This document shows positions 50,729-58,246 of a stretch of 58,246 bases of DNA, piece after piece. Under the pieces are notes generated by a model. The model saw only the letters and a program-made list of their open reading frames with translations, did no database searches and had not been told where the DNA came from. The stretch comes from Anaerotalea alkaliphila (GTDB lineage Bacteria; Bacillota; Clostridia; Lachnospirales; Vallitaleaceae), in the NCBI RefSeq assembly GCF_010179735.1, contig NZ_JAAEEH010000019.1, positions 1 through 58,246 of the forward strand, read 5' to 3'. Made by a program: the position numbers and the translations under genes. Numbering within the stretch: position 1 is the stretch's first letter; the number at the start of each line of letters is the position of its first letter.

Positions 50729-51092
50729 AAAAAAAGGCAATTCCATCCCTTCTCTGGGACGAAAATGCCTTTCGCTATGCCACCCATTCCATTGGTAACA
50801 GGTAAAAAAATAAGCCCCTCCATCATTGAGACGAAGTGCCTACCATGCCACTCAATTGCGTGCTTTTAGATACGATGCGGTTCAAATCACCGCCGATATC
50901 CCATCTCTGTAACGGGAGAACCCGGATGCGGCTACTGGCTCCCAAGGAGCTTTCGCCTCACGTCTCATGGACCCATTCCTGATCACTTCATGTACCGTAC
51001 CTCACACCACCGACGGCTCGCTGAAACACTCCATAAAAAGTACTCTTTCCAATCACTGACTTGTCTTATGCAATTGTTGATGCAAACTAATT
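50729..51092 (-). promoter_or_regulatory. Trp T-box leader with one specifier and two antiterminator/terminator modules
   Basis: The leader has the stem I signature AGCGAGCCGTCGGTGGTG (around 51021-51004) and a specifier loop GAATGGGTCC with TGG (Trp) at 50975-50973. The first T-box (GAGTGGCATGGTAGGC, 50853-50838, with CGTCTC) is followed by a hairpin and seven Ts (to 50803). A second T-box (GGGTGGCATAGCGAAAGGC, 50785-50767, with CGTCCC) is followed by a strong terminator (50769-50736 plus T-run). Uncharged tRNA-Trp binding would favour antitermination and trp expression. No second stem I fits between the modules. Confidence 0.9.
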
Positions 51093-51098
51093 GAATAA

Positions 51099-51127
51099 AT
51101 TATAGCATGGAATATTTTCATTGTAAA
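51099..51127 (-). promoter_or_regulatory. trp operon promoter
   Basis: On the minus strand TTTACA (51127-51122) and TATAAT (51104-51099) are 17 bases apart, directly upstream of the T-box leader. Confidence 0.85.
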
Positions 51128-51150
51128 GCGGATCTTTTTCTATCGATGGA

Positions 51151-51990
51151 CTATCGATGGAAATGCCCATAGACCTCCCGCTTGGGAAGCTTCCTGTCCT
51201 TTGCCACCTGCTTGATGGCCTCCTTCCGGTCCATGCCCCTTTCCTCATAGTACACCAGGTGCTCCTCCAGGGACATCTCTTCCCACCGGGCCAACTCCCT
51301 GGCTTCCAGGGAGGATTCGGACTGCCCCTCCAGCACCAGCACGTATTCCCCCCGGGGATCCTCCATGGCGTATTTATGGATGGCTCCCTCCAGGTCCATG
51401 GAGACGACCTCTTCGAACTTCTTGGTCAATTCCCGGGCCAGGACGATTTTCCTGTTCCCCAGGACCTGGTGCATGTCCTGCAGGGTTGTCCGCAGCTTGT
51501 GGGGCGCCTCATAGAACAGGACCGTCCTGGTCTCATCCTCCAGGGATTCCAGGATCTTCTGCCTGGCCTTCTTCTGCACGGGAAGGAATCCTTCGAAGAC
51601 GAAACGGCGGGTGGACAAGCCTGAAAGCACCAGTCCCAGGATCAAGGCCGCCGGACCGGGGATTGCGGTCACATCCACCCCCGCCTGGTGGCAGGACCGG
51701 ACCAGGAGCTCTCCGGGATCGGAAATCCCGGGGGTTCCCGCATCGCTCACCAGGGCCACCTGCTTTCCTTCCAGAAGGTCCTGCAGGATCTTCTCCCCCT
51801 TCTCCACCTGGTTGTGCTCATGGTAGCTGGTCATTTCCTTTTTGATTCCAAAATGGTTGAGCAGCTTCAGGGTGTGCCGCGTGTCTTCCGCAGCGATGTA
51901 ATCCACCGTTTCCAATGTCCTGAGGGCTCTGGCGGACAGGTCCTCCAGATTGCCTATGGGGGTGGCCACCAAGAACAGTTGTCCTGCCAT
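51151..51990 (-). CDS. rsmI: 16S rRNA (cytidine-1402-2'-O)-methyltransferase
   Basis: The 279-residue SAM-dependent enzyme has VATPIGNLEDLSARALRTL at the start, AEDTRHT, LVSDAGTPGISDPG and FYEAPHKLRTTL, the RsmI signature segments. It methylates C1402 of 16S rRNA. The neighbouring trmN6-ricT-holB-yaaQ-tmk order matches that of Bacillus subtilis and relatives. Confidence 0.97.
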   Translation of the reverse strand: MAGQLFLVATPIGNLEDLSARALRTLETVDYIAAEDTRHTLKLLNHFGIKKEMTSYHEHNQVEKGEKILQDLLEGKQVALVSDAGTPGISDPGELLVRSCHQAGVDVTAIPGPAALILGLVLSGLSTRRFVFEGFLPVQKKARQKILESLEDETRTVLFYEAPHKLRTTLQDMHQVLGNRKIVLARELTKKFEEVVSMDLEGAIHKYAMEDPRGEYVLVLEGQSESSLEARELARWEEMSLEEHLVYYEERGMDRKEAIKQVAKDRKLPKREVYGHFHR

Positions 51991-52007
51991 CTGTTCCTCC
52001 TTTCTCG

Positions 52008-52742
52008 TCAGTATCCATACAGGTCATATATTTCCGGCGTATAGACCCCTGGTTCCCTGTAAACCACCAACGGCGGCTCCACCTTGACCATGGACCTTCC
52101 CTTCCGGACCGCCTCGATCAGCACCATGTTGGCCTCCTTCTCCAGGAAGGGATGGACCATCTTGATCCTCTTCGGCTCCAACTCCATCCCCTGGAGGGCT
52201 CCGATGATTTCAATCAGCCTATGGGGCCTGTGCACCAGATAGAAACGCCCCCCCACCTTCAGTAGCTTCGCGGCGGCACGGACCACATCCTCCAAGGTGC
52301 AGAGCACCTCGTGCCTGGCGATGGCCTTGGCGGAATCCGGATTCTTCAACCCATACCCCACATTCATATAGGGGGGGTTGGAAGTGACCACGTCGAAACT
52401 GGCCAACGGGAACAGTTCCGGCGCCTGGCGGATGTCCCCCTGCACGATGGAGACCTTTTCCTCCAATCCGTTCAAGGCAGCAGAACGTCTGGCCATGTCC
52501 GCGCTTTCCTCCTGGATCTCCAGGCCGGTGAAGTGTTCCCCTTCCGTCTTTGCCTCCAGGAGGATGGGGATGATGCCCGTGCCTGTTCCCAGGTCCAGGA
52601 CCTTTTCCCCCTTCTTCACCTGGGCGAATCCCGACAATAGGACCGCATCCATGCCGAAACAGAATCTTTCCGGATGCTGGATGATCTTGTATCCGTTGCG
52701 ATGCAGGTCATCGACCCGCTCACCTTTTCTTAGGGCCTTCAT
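52008..52742 (-). CDS. trmN6: tRNA1(Val) adenine-N6-methyltransferase-like protein
   Basis: The 244-residue protein has the SAM site VLDLGTGTGIIPILL, GLEIQEESA and the N6-methylase motif TSNPPYMN. It corresponds to YfiC/TrmN6, or YabB of Bacillus subtilis. The ATG at 52742 overlaps the end of ricT by 23 bases and follows AGAGAAGGA; the longer frame upstream is a shadow of the ricT tail. Confidence 0.92.
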   Translation of the reverse strand: MKALRKGERVDDLHRNGYKIIQHPERFCFGMDAVLLSGFAQVKKGEKVLDLGTGTGIIPILLEAKTEGEHFTGLEIQEESADMARRSAALNGLEEKVSIVQGDIRQAPELFPLASFDVVTSNPPYMNVGYGLKNPDSAKAIARHEVLCTLEDVVRAAAKLLKVGGRFYLVHRPHRLIEIIGALQGMELEPKRIKMVHPFLEKEANMVLIEAVRKGRSMVKVEPPLVVYREPGVYTPEIYDLYGY

Positions 52743-53799
52743 TCCTTCTCTCTTTCTTCGGTTCCCCGGAAGGCTCCTTGGGTCCGTCCTTGGGGGCATC
52801 CTTTGGGGGTTTCCTCCTTGGGTCTTTCCTCTGTTCCTTTCTGGGCTCCCGCCGCTGTTCCCTTTTCGGTTCCCTTTTCTTCTCCGTGGCCGGTTCCTGT
52901 TCCCCTTGGGTCTTCTCCATGGTTTCCAGCTTCTTAAGCTCCGCATATTCCTCCTTGGGGAGGGAAGCCTTCTGGAAACGCCTGGACCTGCTCTTGACCG
53001 TAAGTTCGGAAGTTTTGTATTCCAGGATTTCAGGGGCTTCTTCGTTGCGCACCACCACCTTCACCAACTGCCGGATGATGTTGATGTTGATGACCTCCGC
53101 ATCCTTTCCGCCCGGCGTCGTCACGATGTCCCCCACTTGGGGCAGGCTGTCATGGAGCATCTCGTAGGTGGATTCCTCATATTTCAGACAGCACATCAGC
53201 CGTCCGCATACACCGGAAATCTTTGTCGGGTTCAAGGACAGGTTCTGTTCCTTTGCCATCTTGATGGATACGGGATGGAACTCGCTCAGGAAGGAATTGC
53301 AGCACAGGGACCTCCCGCAGATGCCGATGCTTCCCATCAGCTTGGTCTCGTCCCGCACACCGATCTGGCGCAACTCGATCCTTGTCTTGAACACGGAGGC
53401 CAGGTCCTTCACCAGCTCGCGGAAATCGATCCGTCCGTCTGCGGTGAAATAGAACAGCAGCTTGTTGTTGTCGAATGTATATTCACTGTCGACGAGCTTC
53501 ATCTCCAGGTTGTGTTTTTTTATTTTTTTCTGGCACAGCGCAAAGGCCTCTCTTTCCTTGGCCTTGTTTTCCTCTTCCAGTGCGTCGTCTTCCGCCGTGG
53601 CCACCCGAAGCACTTTCCGCAGCGGCTGCACCACCGATTCGTCCTGCACTTCCTTTGTGCCCAGGACCACCTTCCCATATTCCACACCGCGGACCGTCTC
53701 GACGATCACATGCTGGCCTTTGGCTATATCCTTGCCTTCGGGATCGAAATAGTAGACCTTTCCCGCTTTCTTGAAACGCACACCTATGACTTTAACCAT
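52720..53799 (-). CDS. ricT: RicT (YaaT), PSP1-domain protein
   Basis: The 359-residue protein has the PSP1 domain with IGICGRSLCCNSFL and GVCGRLMCCLKYE, cysteines that in the Ric complex bind iron-sulfur clusters. RicT works with RicA/RicF on RNA processing through RNase Y. The C-terminal about 75 residues are a lysine/arginine/glutamate/proline-rich low-complexity tail, longer than usual. I start at 53799, with AAGGAG six bases upstream; an ATG six codons earlier is possible. Confidence 0.93.
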   Translation of the reverse strand: MVKVIGVRFKKAGKVYYFDPEGKDIAKGQHVIVETVRGVEYGKVVLGTKEVQDESVVQPLRKVLRVATAEDDALEEENKAKEREAFALCQKKIKKHNLEMKLVDSEYTFDNNKLLFYFTADGRIDFRELVKDLASVFKTRIELRQIGVRDETKLMGSIGICGRSLCCNSFLSEFHPVSIKMAKEQNLSLNPTKISGVCGRLMCCLKYEESTYEMLHDSLPQVGDIVTTPGGKDAEVININIIRQLVKVVVRNEEAPEILEYKTSELTVKSRSRRFQKASLPKEEYAELKKLETMEKTQGEQEPATEKKREPKREQRREPRKEQRKDPRRKPPKDAPKDGPKEPSGEPKKERRNEGPKKR

Positions 53800-53853
53800 C
53801 TTGTTCTCCTTGTCCATTCTTTGCCTTCCGGCAGTTTCCTCTCCCCCTTGGGC

Positions 53854-54843
53854 CTATACATGCATGGCGTTCAGGAACATCATCTCCAACGCCAAAGTCA
53901 AGTTCACATTGAACCGGATCTGCTGCTGCAGCAGATCCAGATTCTCCAGCAGCTTGCCGATCCGTCCATAGGACAGATGCATCCCCTGCCGCTGCAAAAC
54001 CTGGTACTGGTCCTGATGGACCAGGTAGGCGCTGTCGCCCACCTCCTTCACCACCAGCAAATCCCGCAGCCATGTCTGGAACAGCTCCATCACCGTGTGG
54101 AAGTCTCCCTTGTACTGGTCCAGACCGCCTGCAGCTTCGATTATATCATATTCGTTCCCTTTGATAAACACTTCCATCAACCCCATCACAGACTCCCTTG
54201 CTTCCAGAAAAGCCTGGGAGGAAGACAGTTGGATCGCCCTCCCGATGTTGCCTCTGGAAAAGGCGGTCAGCAGCCTGGCCTGGTAGTCGGGTTTCTTCAG
54301 GACGGTGCGGATGTAATGGTCCACCAGGGCATGGGGGACCGGCTTCACATGCAGCAGCACGCAGCGGGACAGGATGGTGGGCAGGAAGTTTCCGGGGTTT
54401 TCCGCCAATAGGAAGAACATGGCGTATTCCGGAGGTTCCTCCAAGGTCTTCAACAGGGCGTTCTGCGCCTGTATGGTCATCTGGTCCGCCCCATGGAGCA
54501 GGTAGATCTTGTATCTGGACTGGTAGGGCAGCAGATGGAGTTCTTCCTGCACCTGCACCCGCACATCCTCCACCCCCATGCTGGTCTTGTTCGTGGCCCG
54601 CACATGGACCAGGTCCGGATGGTTTCCGGCATTGAAAAGTATACAAGAGGAGCACCCGTTGCATGGCTCCTCTTGTTCTTCGGCACACAGCAAAACCTTG
54701 GCGAACACCTGGGAGAGCAGTGTCTTTCCGCTCCCTTCCTCGCCTGCGAACAGATAGGCGTGGGAGACCTTGTTCCGTTTTACAGCGTTCCTCATATGCA
54801 ACAGCACATCTTCATGGCCTATGACGTCCTGGTAATCGAACAT
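53854..54843 (-). CDS. holB: DNA polymerase III delta-prime subunit
   Basis: The 329-residue clamp-loader subunit has Walker A GEEGSGKT, a zinc cluster CNGCSSC with a preceding cysteine, the DQMTIQAQNALLKTLEEPP segment and the sensor SRC-type motif ILSRCVLL. It helps load the sliding clamp at replication forks. Neighbours are as in other Firmicutes. Confidence 0.95.
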   Translation of the reverse strand: MFDYQDVIGHEDVLLHMRNAVKRNKVSHAYLFAGEEGSGKTLLSQVFAKVLLCAEEQEEPCNGCSSCILFNAGNHPDLVHVRATNKTSMGVEDVRVQVQEELHLLPYQSRYKIYLLHGADQMTIQAQNALLKTLEEPPEYAMFFLLAENPGNFLPTILSRCVLLHVKPVPHALVDHYIRTVLKKPDYQARLLTAFSRGNIGRAIQLSSSQAFLEARESVMGLMEVFIKGNEYDIIEAAGGLDQYKGDFHTVMELFQTWLRDLLVVKEVGDSAYLVHQDQYQVLQRQGMHLSYGRIGKLLENLDLLQQQIRFNVNLTLALEMMFLNAMHV

Positions 54844-54856
54844 GCTCCCTCCGCCC

Positions 54857-55186
54857 TCAGATCTTCAGGTATTGGTCCACATCGATGACAAAAATCGTGG
54901 CACCTCCCACGGTCACCTCCACAGGATAGGACATGAATCCCTCCGGCATGTTGGAAATGGGGGGATTGATCAAGGACATCTGCTTCGTCGTCTGGCATTC
55001 CTCTTTGATCAGTCCGATCACAAAATCCACCTTCTCTTCTTCGATTCCGATGAAGAAGGTGGTGTTTCCCGTCTTCAACAGGCCTCCCGTGCTGGCCAGC
55101 TTCGTCGCCATGACGCCTTCGCTGTTCAACCTGTGCAGAAGCCTGTGTGAATCCTCGTCATGGATGATGGTGATGATCATTTTCAT
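54857..55186 (-). CDS. Cyclic di-AMP receptor, YaaQ/DarA/PstA type
   Basis: The 109-residue PII-like protein has MIITIIHDEDSHRLLHRLNSEGV, KLASTGGLLKTGNTTFFIGIEEEKVD and a C-terminal VGGATIFVIDVDQY, matching the cyclic di-AMP-binding YaaQ family. Its downstream partner is not settled. I chose the ATG at 55186; GGAAAGGGG lies upstream. It lies between tmk and holB, the usual place. Confidence 0.94.
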   Translation of the reverse strand: MKMIITIIHDEDSHRLLHRLNSEGVMATKLASTGGLLKTGNTTFFIGIEEEKVDFVIGLIKEECQTTKQMSLINPPISNMPEGFMSYPVEVTVGGATIFVIDVDQYLKI

Positions 55187-55219
55187 GGTAAAACCCCTTT
55201 CCAATCGTACTGTCTCTTG

Positions 55220-55849
55220 TCATGGTCCGTCTGTAAATGTCTTTCGGATCCTCTCCACGATGGCCTTGTGGATTTCTTCCTGGTCCTGACTTGCATCCAG
55301 CTGGAGGATCCTTGCGGAATCCTGCCGGGCCAGGAACCGGTAGGCATCGCTGACTTTCCGATGGAAATCCACCTTCTCCATTTCCATCCTGTCCAGATCC
55401 TTCTGGTCCTTTTTCCTTTTCAAACCTTCCTCTGCCTGCAGATCCAGGAATATGGTCAGGTCCGGCCGCAAACCTTCCAAGGCGAAATCGTTGATTGAAA
55501 CGACCCGCTCCACACCCAGCTCCCGGGCGATTCCCTGGTATGCCAGGGAAGAGTCCAGGAACCGGTCGCAGATGACCATTTTCCCTTCAGCCAGGGCCGG
55601 CCGCACGACCTCCTCCACCAGTTGGGCTCTGGATGCCGCATAAAGCAATGCTTCCGTAGTTTCCGCCATTTCTGCGTACTCCCTGTTCAGGAGCATCGAC
55701 CGGATTTCTTCCCCGATGACGGTCCCACCGGGTTCCCGGGTCAAGACCACTTCGGCTCCCCGGCTCTTGAAATATGCCTCCAGCAGGTTGATTTGGGTCG
55801 ATTTCCCCGAACCATCCATGCCTTCCAGCGTAATGAACAATCCTCTCAT
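55220..55849 (-). CDS. tmk: Thymidylate kinase
   Basis: The 209-residue kinase phosphorylates dTMP. It has the P-loop LEGMDGSGKST, TREPGGT, and CDRFLDSSLAYQG. The ATG at 55849 begins MRGLFITLEG; the longer frame upstream is shadow of the decarboxylase gene. It follows that gene by 20 bases. Confidence 0.97.
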   Translation of the reverse strand: MRGLFITLEGMDGSGKSTQINLLEAYFKSRGAEVVLTREPGGTVIGEEIRSMLLNREYAEMAETTEALLYAASRAQLVEEVVRPALAEGKMVICDRFLDSSLAYQGIARELGVERVVSINDFALEGLRPDLTIFLDLQAEEGLKRKKDQKDLDRMEMEKVDFHRKVSDAYRFLARQDSARILQLDASQDQEEIHKAIVERIRKTFTDGP

Positions 55850-55869
55850 GGCTCTTGTCCTTTGCTTTC

Positions 55870-57297
55870 TCAAATCGCCACCACCGGCAACAATCCATCT
55901 TCCAATCCCACCACATGCAACCCCGACTCCAAACATTCCTGCAGGATGGCAATGGCCTTCTTCTCCACCCGTTCCCCTGGAACAAGCAGCGGAATCCCTG
56001 GGGGATACACATGCACCATGGCCGCCGAAACGGACCCTTCCGCCTCCAGCAGACCGCACATCCTTTTGGGCGCCGTACCTGCTTCGAAGAGGGTCAGGGG
56101 AGCCGTGGAAACCGGTTGTTTGAAAGGTTCCTTGCCGCTGATGCCTGTTTCCATTATAGCACAACCCCGGCTGTTTTTGAAAAATTCTTTGGCCTTTTCA
56201 AGGCCCTGCAGAAGCAAAGCAAATCCTTCCCTGCTGTCCGCCACACTTGTGATCGCCACCACATGACCCAAACCCGCCATCTCCAATTGGACACCTTGAT
56301 TCCGCAGGAACCGCTCCAAAACCGCTCCGTTTGGCAGATGGGCATGGGTGAAAAGGCAAATCTTCCCCAGGTCCACCGCCTGGATTCCATGGAATCCCTG
56401 GTGCCTCTTTCCCAGGAGGGTTCCGAACTCCAAGGCCTCGATTCCGCTCCGCAACCGTTCCAGATGCCCGGCATACTCCTGGAAGCGTTCCTTCTCCCGG
56501 TCCAGACGGACCATTCCCTTCTCCATCTGGGCCATGAACACATAGGAGGGGCTGCTCGTCTGGTAGATTCCCAAATAACGGGAAACCAGGTCCACATCCA
56601 CCCGATGGCCACACGCATGCAGCAGGGCGGTCTGCGTGAAGAAGGGAAGGGTCTTGTGCAGGCTCTGCACCACCAGGTCCGCTCCCTGGGAAATGGCCGA
56701 AGGGGGTGCTCCGTGGCCGAAGACGAAGTGCGCCCCATGGGCTTCGTCCACAACCAAGACCTTCCCATGTCCATGGACCACCCGGGCAATGCCGCGAATG
56801 TCGGAAACGACCCCTTCATAGGTGGGGGAAGTGACCACGACGGTTTCGATTCCAGGCTTCTCCCGGAGGATCTTATCCACAGCTTCCGGAAGGATCCCTC
56901 CATGAATCCCCAATCCGTCCATTTGCTCTGGATAACACCAATGGACGATGCACCGGTGCAGGAAGGCCCCGTTGAAGACCGCCTGATGGCAGTTCCTGGC
57001 CAACAGGACCTCCCCTCCGGGCCTGGTGCTTGCGGACAGGGCTGCCAGCATGCCCACGGTGCTTCCGTTCACCAGGAAAAAAGTCCTATCGGCGCCGCAG
57101 ATCCGGGCCACCCGCCTTTGGGCCTCACCCAGGATCCCTTCCTCATGGAGCAGATGGTCCAACCCCGGCACCTCTGTGGCATCCAAGGCATGCATGTCCT
57201 CCATCCAGGAAATCCTTCCCATTTTGTGTCCCGGCATATGCATCGGATACACTTCCCTGGCATACGCCTGCAACCGGTCAAACAACAATTCTTCCAT
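55870..57297 (-). CDS. Orn/Lys/Arg decarboxylase-family PLP enzyme
   Basis: The 475-residue fold-type I PLP protein has MHMPGHK near the start, NGSTVGMLAALSA, VVVTSPTYEGVVSDI, VDEAHGAHFVFG and the PLP lysine in SLHKTLP. This is the shorter family member usually found next to tmk in Firmicutes (YaaO-type). Its substrate is uncertain (arginine or lysine are candidates). GGGAGG precedes the ATG. Confidence 0.92.
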   Translation of the reverse strand: MEELLFDRLQAYAREVYPMHMPGHKMGRISWMEDMHALDATEVPGLDHLLHEEGILGEAQRRVARICGADRTFFLVNGSTVGMLAALSASTRPGGEVLLARNCHQAVFNGAFLHRCIVHWCYPEQMDGLGIHGGILPEAVDKILREKPGIETVVVTSPTYEGVVSDIRGIARVVHGHGKVLVVDEAHGAHFVFGHGAPPSAISQGADLVVQSLHKTLPFFTQTALLHACGHRVDVDLVSRYLGIYQTSSPSYVFMAQMEKGMVRLDREKERFQEYAGHLERLRSGIEALEFGTLLGKRHQGFHGIQAVDLGKICLFTHAHLPNGAVLERFLRNQGVQLEMAGLGHVVAITSVADSREGFALLLQGLEKAKEFFKNSRGCAIMETGISGKEPFKQPVSTAPLTLFEAGTAPKRMCGLLEAEGSVSAAMVHVYPPGIPLLVPGERVEKKAIAILQECLESGLHVVGLEDGLLPVVAI

Positions 57298-57363
57298 AGG
57301 GCCATCCTCCCTTATGATTTCCTATACGCAAAAAACGCGTGCTATGCACGCGTCCTTCTCTTA

Positions 57364-57436
57364 TGAGTCACCCGGGGTTCGAACCCGGGACACCTGGATT
57401 AAAAGTCCAGTGCTCTGCCAGCTGAGCTAGTGACCC
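57364..57436 (-). tRNA. tRNA-Lys (TTT)
   Basis: The minus strand folds with acceptor GGGTCAC/GTGACTC, anticodon loop CTTTTAA (anticodon TTT) and a standard T loop. It is the last tRNA of the cluster. Confidence 0.95.
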
Positions 57437-57440
57437 ACAG

Positions 57441-57513
<73 letters not shown>

Positions 57514-57523
57514 ATTCTTGAAA

Positions 57524-57596
57524 TTGCGGAGACAGGATTCGAACCTGTGACCTTCGGGTTATGAGCCCGACGAGCTGCCAGCTGCTCCACTCCGCG
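57524..57596 (-). tRNA. Initiator tRNA-fMet (CAT)
   Basis: The acceptor stem CGCGGAG/CTCCGCA has the initiator C-A mismatch at the first pair. The anticodon stem has three G-C pairs next to loop CTCATAA (CAT). Both identify an initiator. Confidence 0.93.
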
Positions 57597-57634
57597 GCAT
57601 GGTGAAAATGGTGATGCGTTTTTTCTTGTTGAAT

Positions 57635-57715
57635 GGAGGGAGAAGGATTCGAACCTTCGAAGGCGGTGCCAACAGATTTACAGTCTGCCCCCTTTAGCCA
57701 CTCGGGAATCCCTCC
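57635..57715 (-). tRNA. tRNA-Tyr (GTA)
   Basis: Minus-strand cloverleaf with acceptor GGAGGGA/TCCCTCC, anticodon loop CTGTAAA (GTA) and the long variable arm of a class II tRNA. Confidence 0.95.
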
Positions 57716-57737
57716 TCATATGAATGCAAACAACAAA

Positions 57738-57810
<73 letters not shown>

Positions 57811-57829
57811 ATATCCATATTCCATTAAA

Positions 57830-57902
57830 TGGGCGCAACAGGGCTCGAACCTGTGACCCCCTGCTTGTAAGGCAGGTGCTCTCCCAGCTGAGCTATGCGC
57901 CC
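57830..57902 (-). tRNA. tRNA-Val (TAC)
   Basis: Minus-strand cloverleaf with acceptor GGGCGCA/TGCGCCC and anticodon loop CTTACAA (TAC). Confidence 0.95.
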
Positions 57903-57961
57903 TGGGATTTGGTCTAGCTTGACCGACGTTTATTTCAGGCAACCTTAGCGGCTTGACCTTA

Positions 57962-58035
<74 letters not shown>

Positions 58036-58152
58036 AGATGGACTTTCATCCACTGGATATGTACATGTCACTTCCACACAGCATTTTCCACAGCAAAAAC
58101 CACCAGCATTTTCAACCTTTTACACAATTATGGTTTGACGCCTAGTCGCCTA

Positions 58153-58246
58153 GGTCAAGCCCTCGACCGATTAGTATTGGTCAGCTGAACATGTTGCCAT
58201 GCGTACACCTCCAACCTATCAACCTGGTAGTCTTCCAGGGGTCTTA
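58153..58246 (-). rRNA. 23S ribosomal RNA, 3' end (cut by window edge)
   Basis: The minus strand reads into the conserved 23S 3' terminus: GACTACCAGGTTGATAGG, then GCTGACCAATACTAATCGG and TCGAGGGCTTGACC. The 117 bases between it and tRNA-Asp hold no 5S gene. Confidence 0.95.

Noticed and set aside
49217-50869. 550-residue plus-strand frame opposite trpE
   Set aside because: Histidine/leucine-rich shadow of trpE with no start signal; the minus-strand gene is unambiguous.

Overview
This window is chromosomal DNA from a low-to-mid GC Firmicute, most likely a member of the class Clostridia. The evidence is the T-box-controlled trp operon, strong GGAGG ribosome binding sites throughout, the tmk-yaaQ-holB-ricT-trmN6-rsmI and metG-tatD housekeeping blocks, a DUF3881-type protein, a YesM/YesN two-component pair and TTGACA/TATAAT promoters. 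I cannot name the species.

Layout. (1) 1-21129: a large sugar/polyol catabolic locus, almost all on the minus strand. It holds an ABC importer (lipoprotein, two permeases, two different ATPases), RpiB-like isomerase, DhaK, DhaL, zinc alcohol dehydrogenase, three FGGY kinases, a 2-hydroxyacid dehydrogenase, a class II aldolase and the start of a transketolase. A divergent AraC-type response regulator and a unit encoding UlaE-like and AraD-like epimerases plus a YesM-like kinase control or complete it. Together the genes could feed a tetritol/erythrulose-type substrate into erythrose-4-phosphate and an L-xylulose-type substrate into D-xylulose-5-phosphate, both transketolase substrates.

(2) 21295-32212: an integrated filamentous phage (inovirus) of about 10.9 kb, inserted in the 3' half of tRNA-Lys(CTT). 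It carries a repressor with repeated operators, a candidate ssDNA-binding protein, a large secreted and membrane-anchored adsorption protein, a pVI-like protein, two tandem major-coat-type genes, a run of tiny membrane proteins, a Zot/pI-like ATPase, a noncoding region full of hairpins, a Rep_trans initiator and a tyrosine integrase. A 44-bp direct repeat bounds it. This is the most remarkable system in the window, because filamentous phages of Gram-positive hosts are poorly known.

(3) 32392-43436: housekeeping and membrane genes (AI-2E transporter family, glycosyltransferase, thioredoxin, CPBP protease, TrmB, TypA, Dabb protein, tRNA-Arg, DUF3881, TatD, MetG).

(4) 43574-51127: a FabT-like MarR regulator with a perfect palindromic box in its promoter, then a complete trpEGDCFBA operon behind a Trp T-box leader that has one specifier domain and two antiterminator/terminator modules.

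(5) 51151-57297: rsmI, trmN6, ricT, holB, yaaQ, tmk and an Orn/Lys/Arg decarboxylase-family gene.

(6) 57364-58246: seven tRNA genes (Asp, Val, Thr, Tyr, fMet, Phe, Lys in transcription order) following the 3' end of a 23S rRNA gene, with no 5S gene between. All assignments come from reading motifs by eye; no database search was run.
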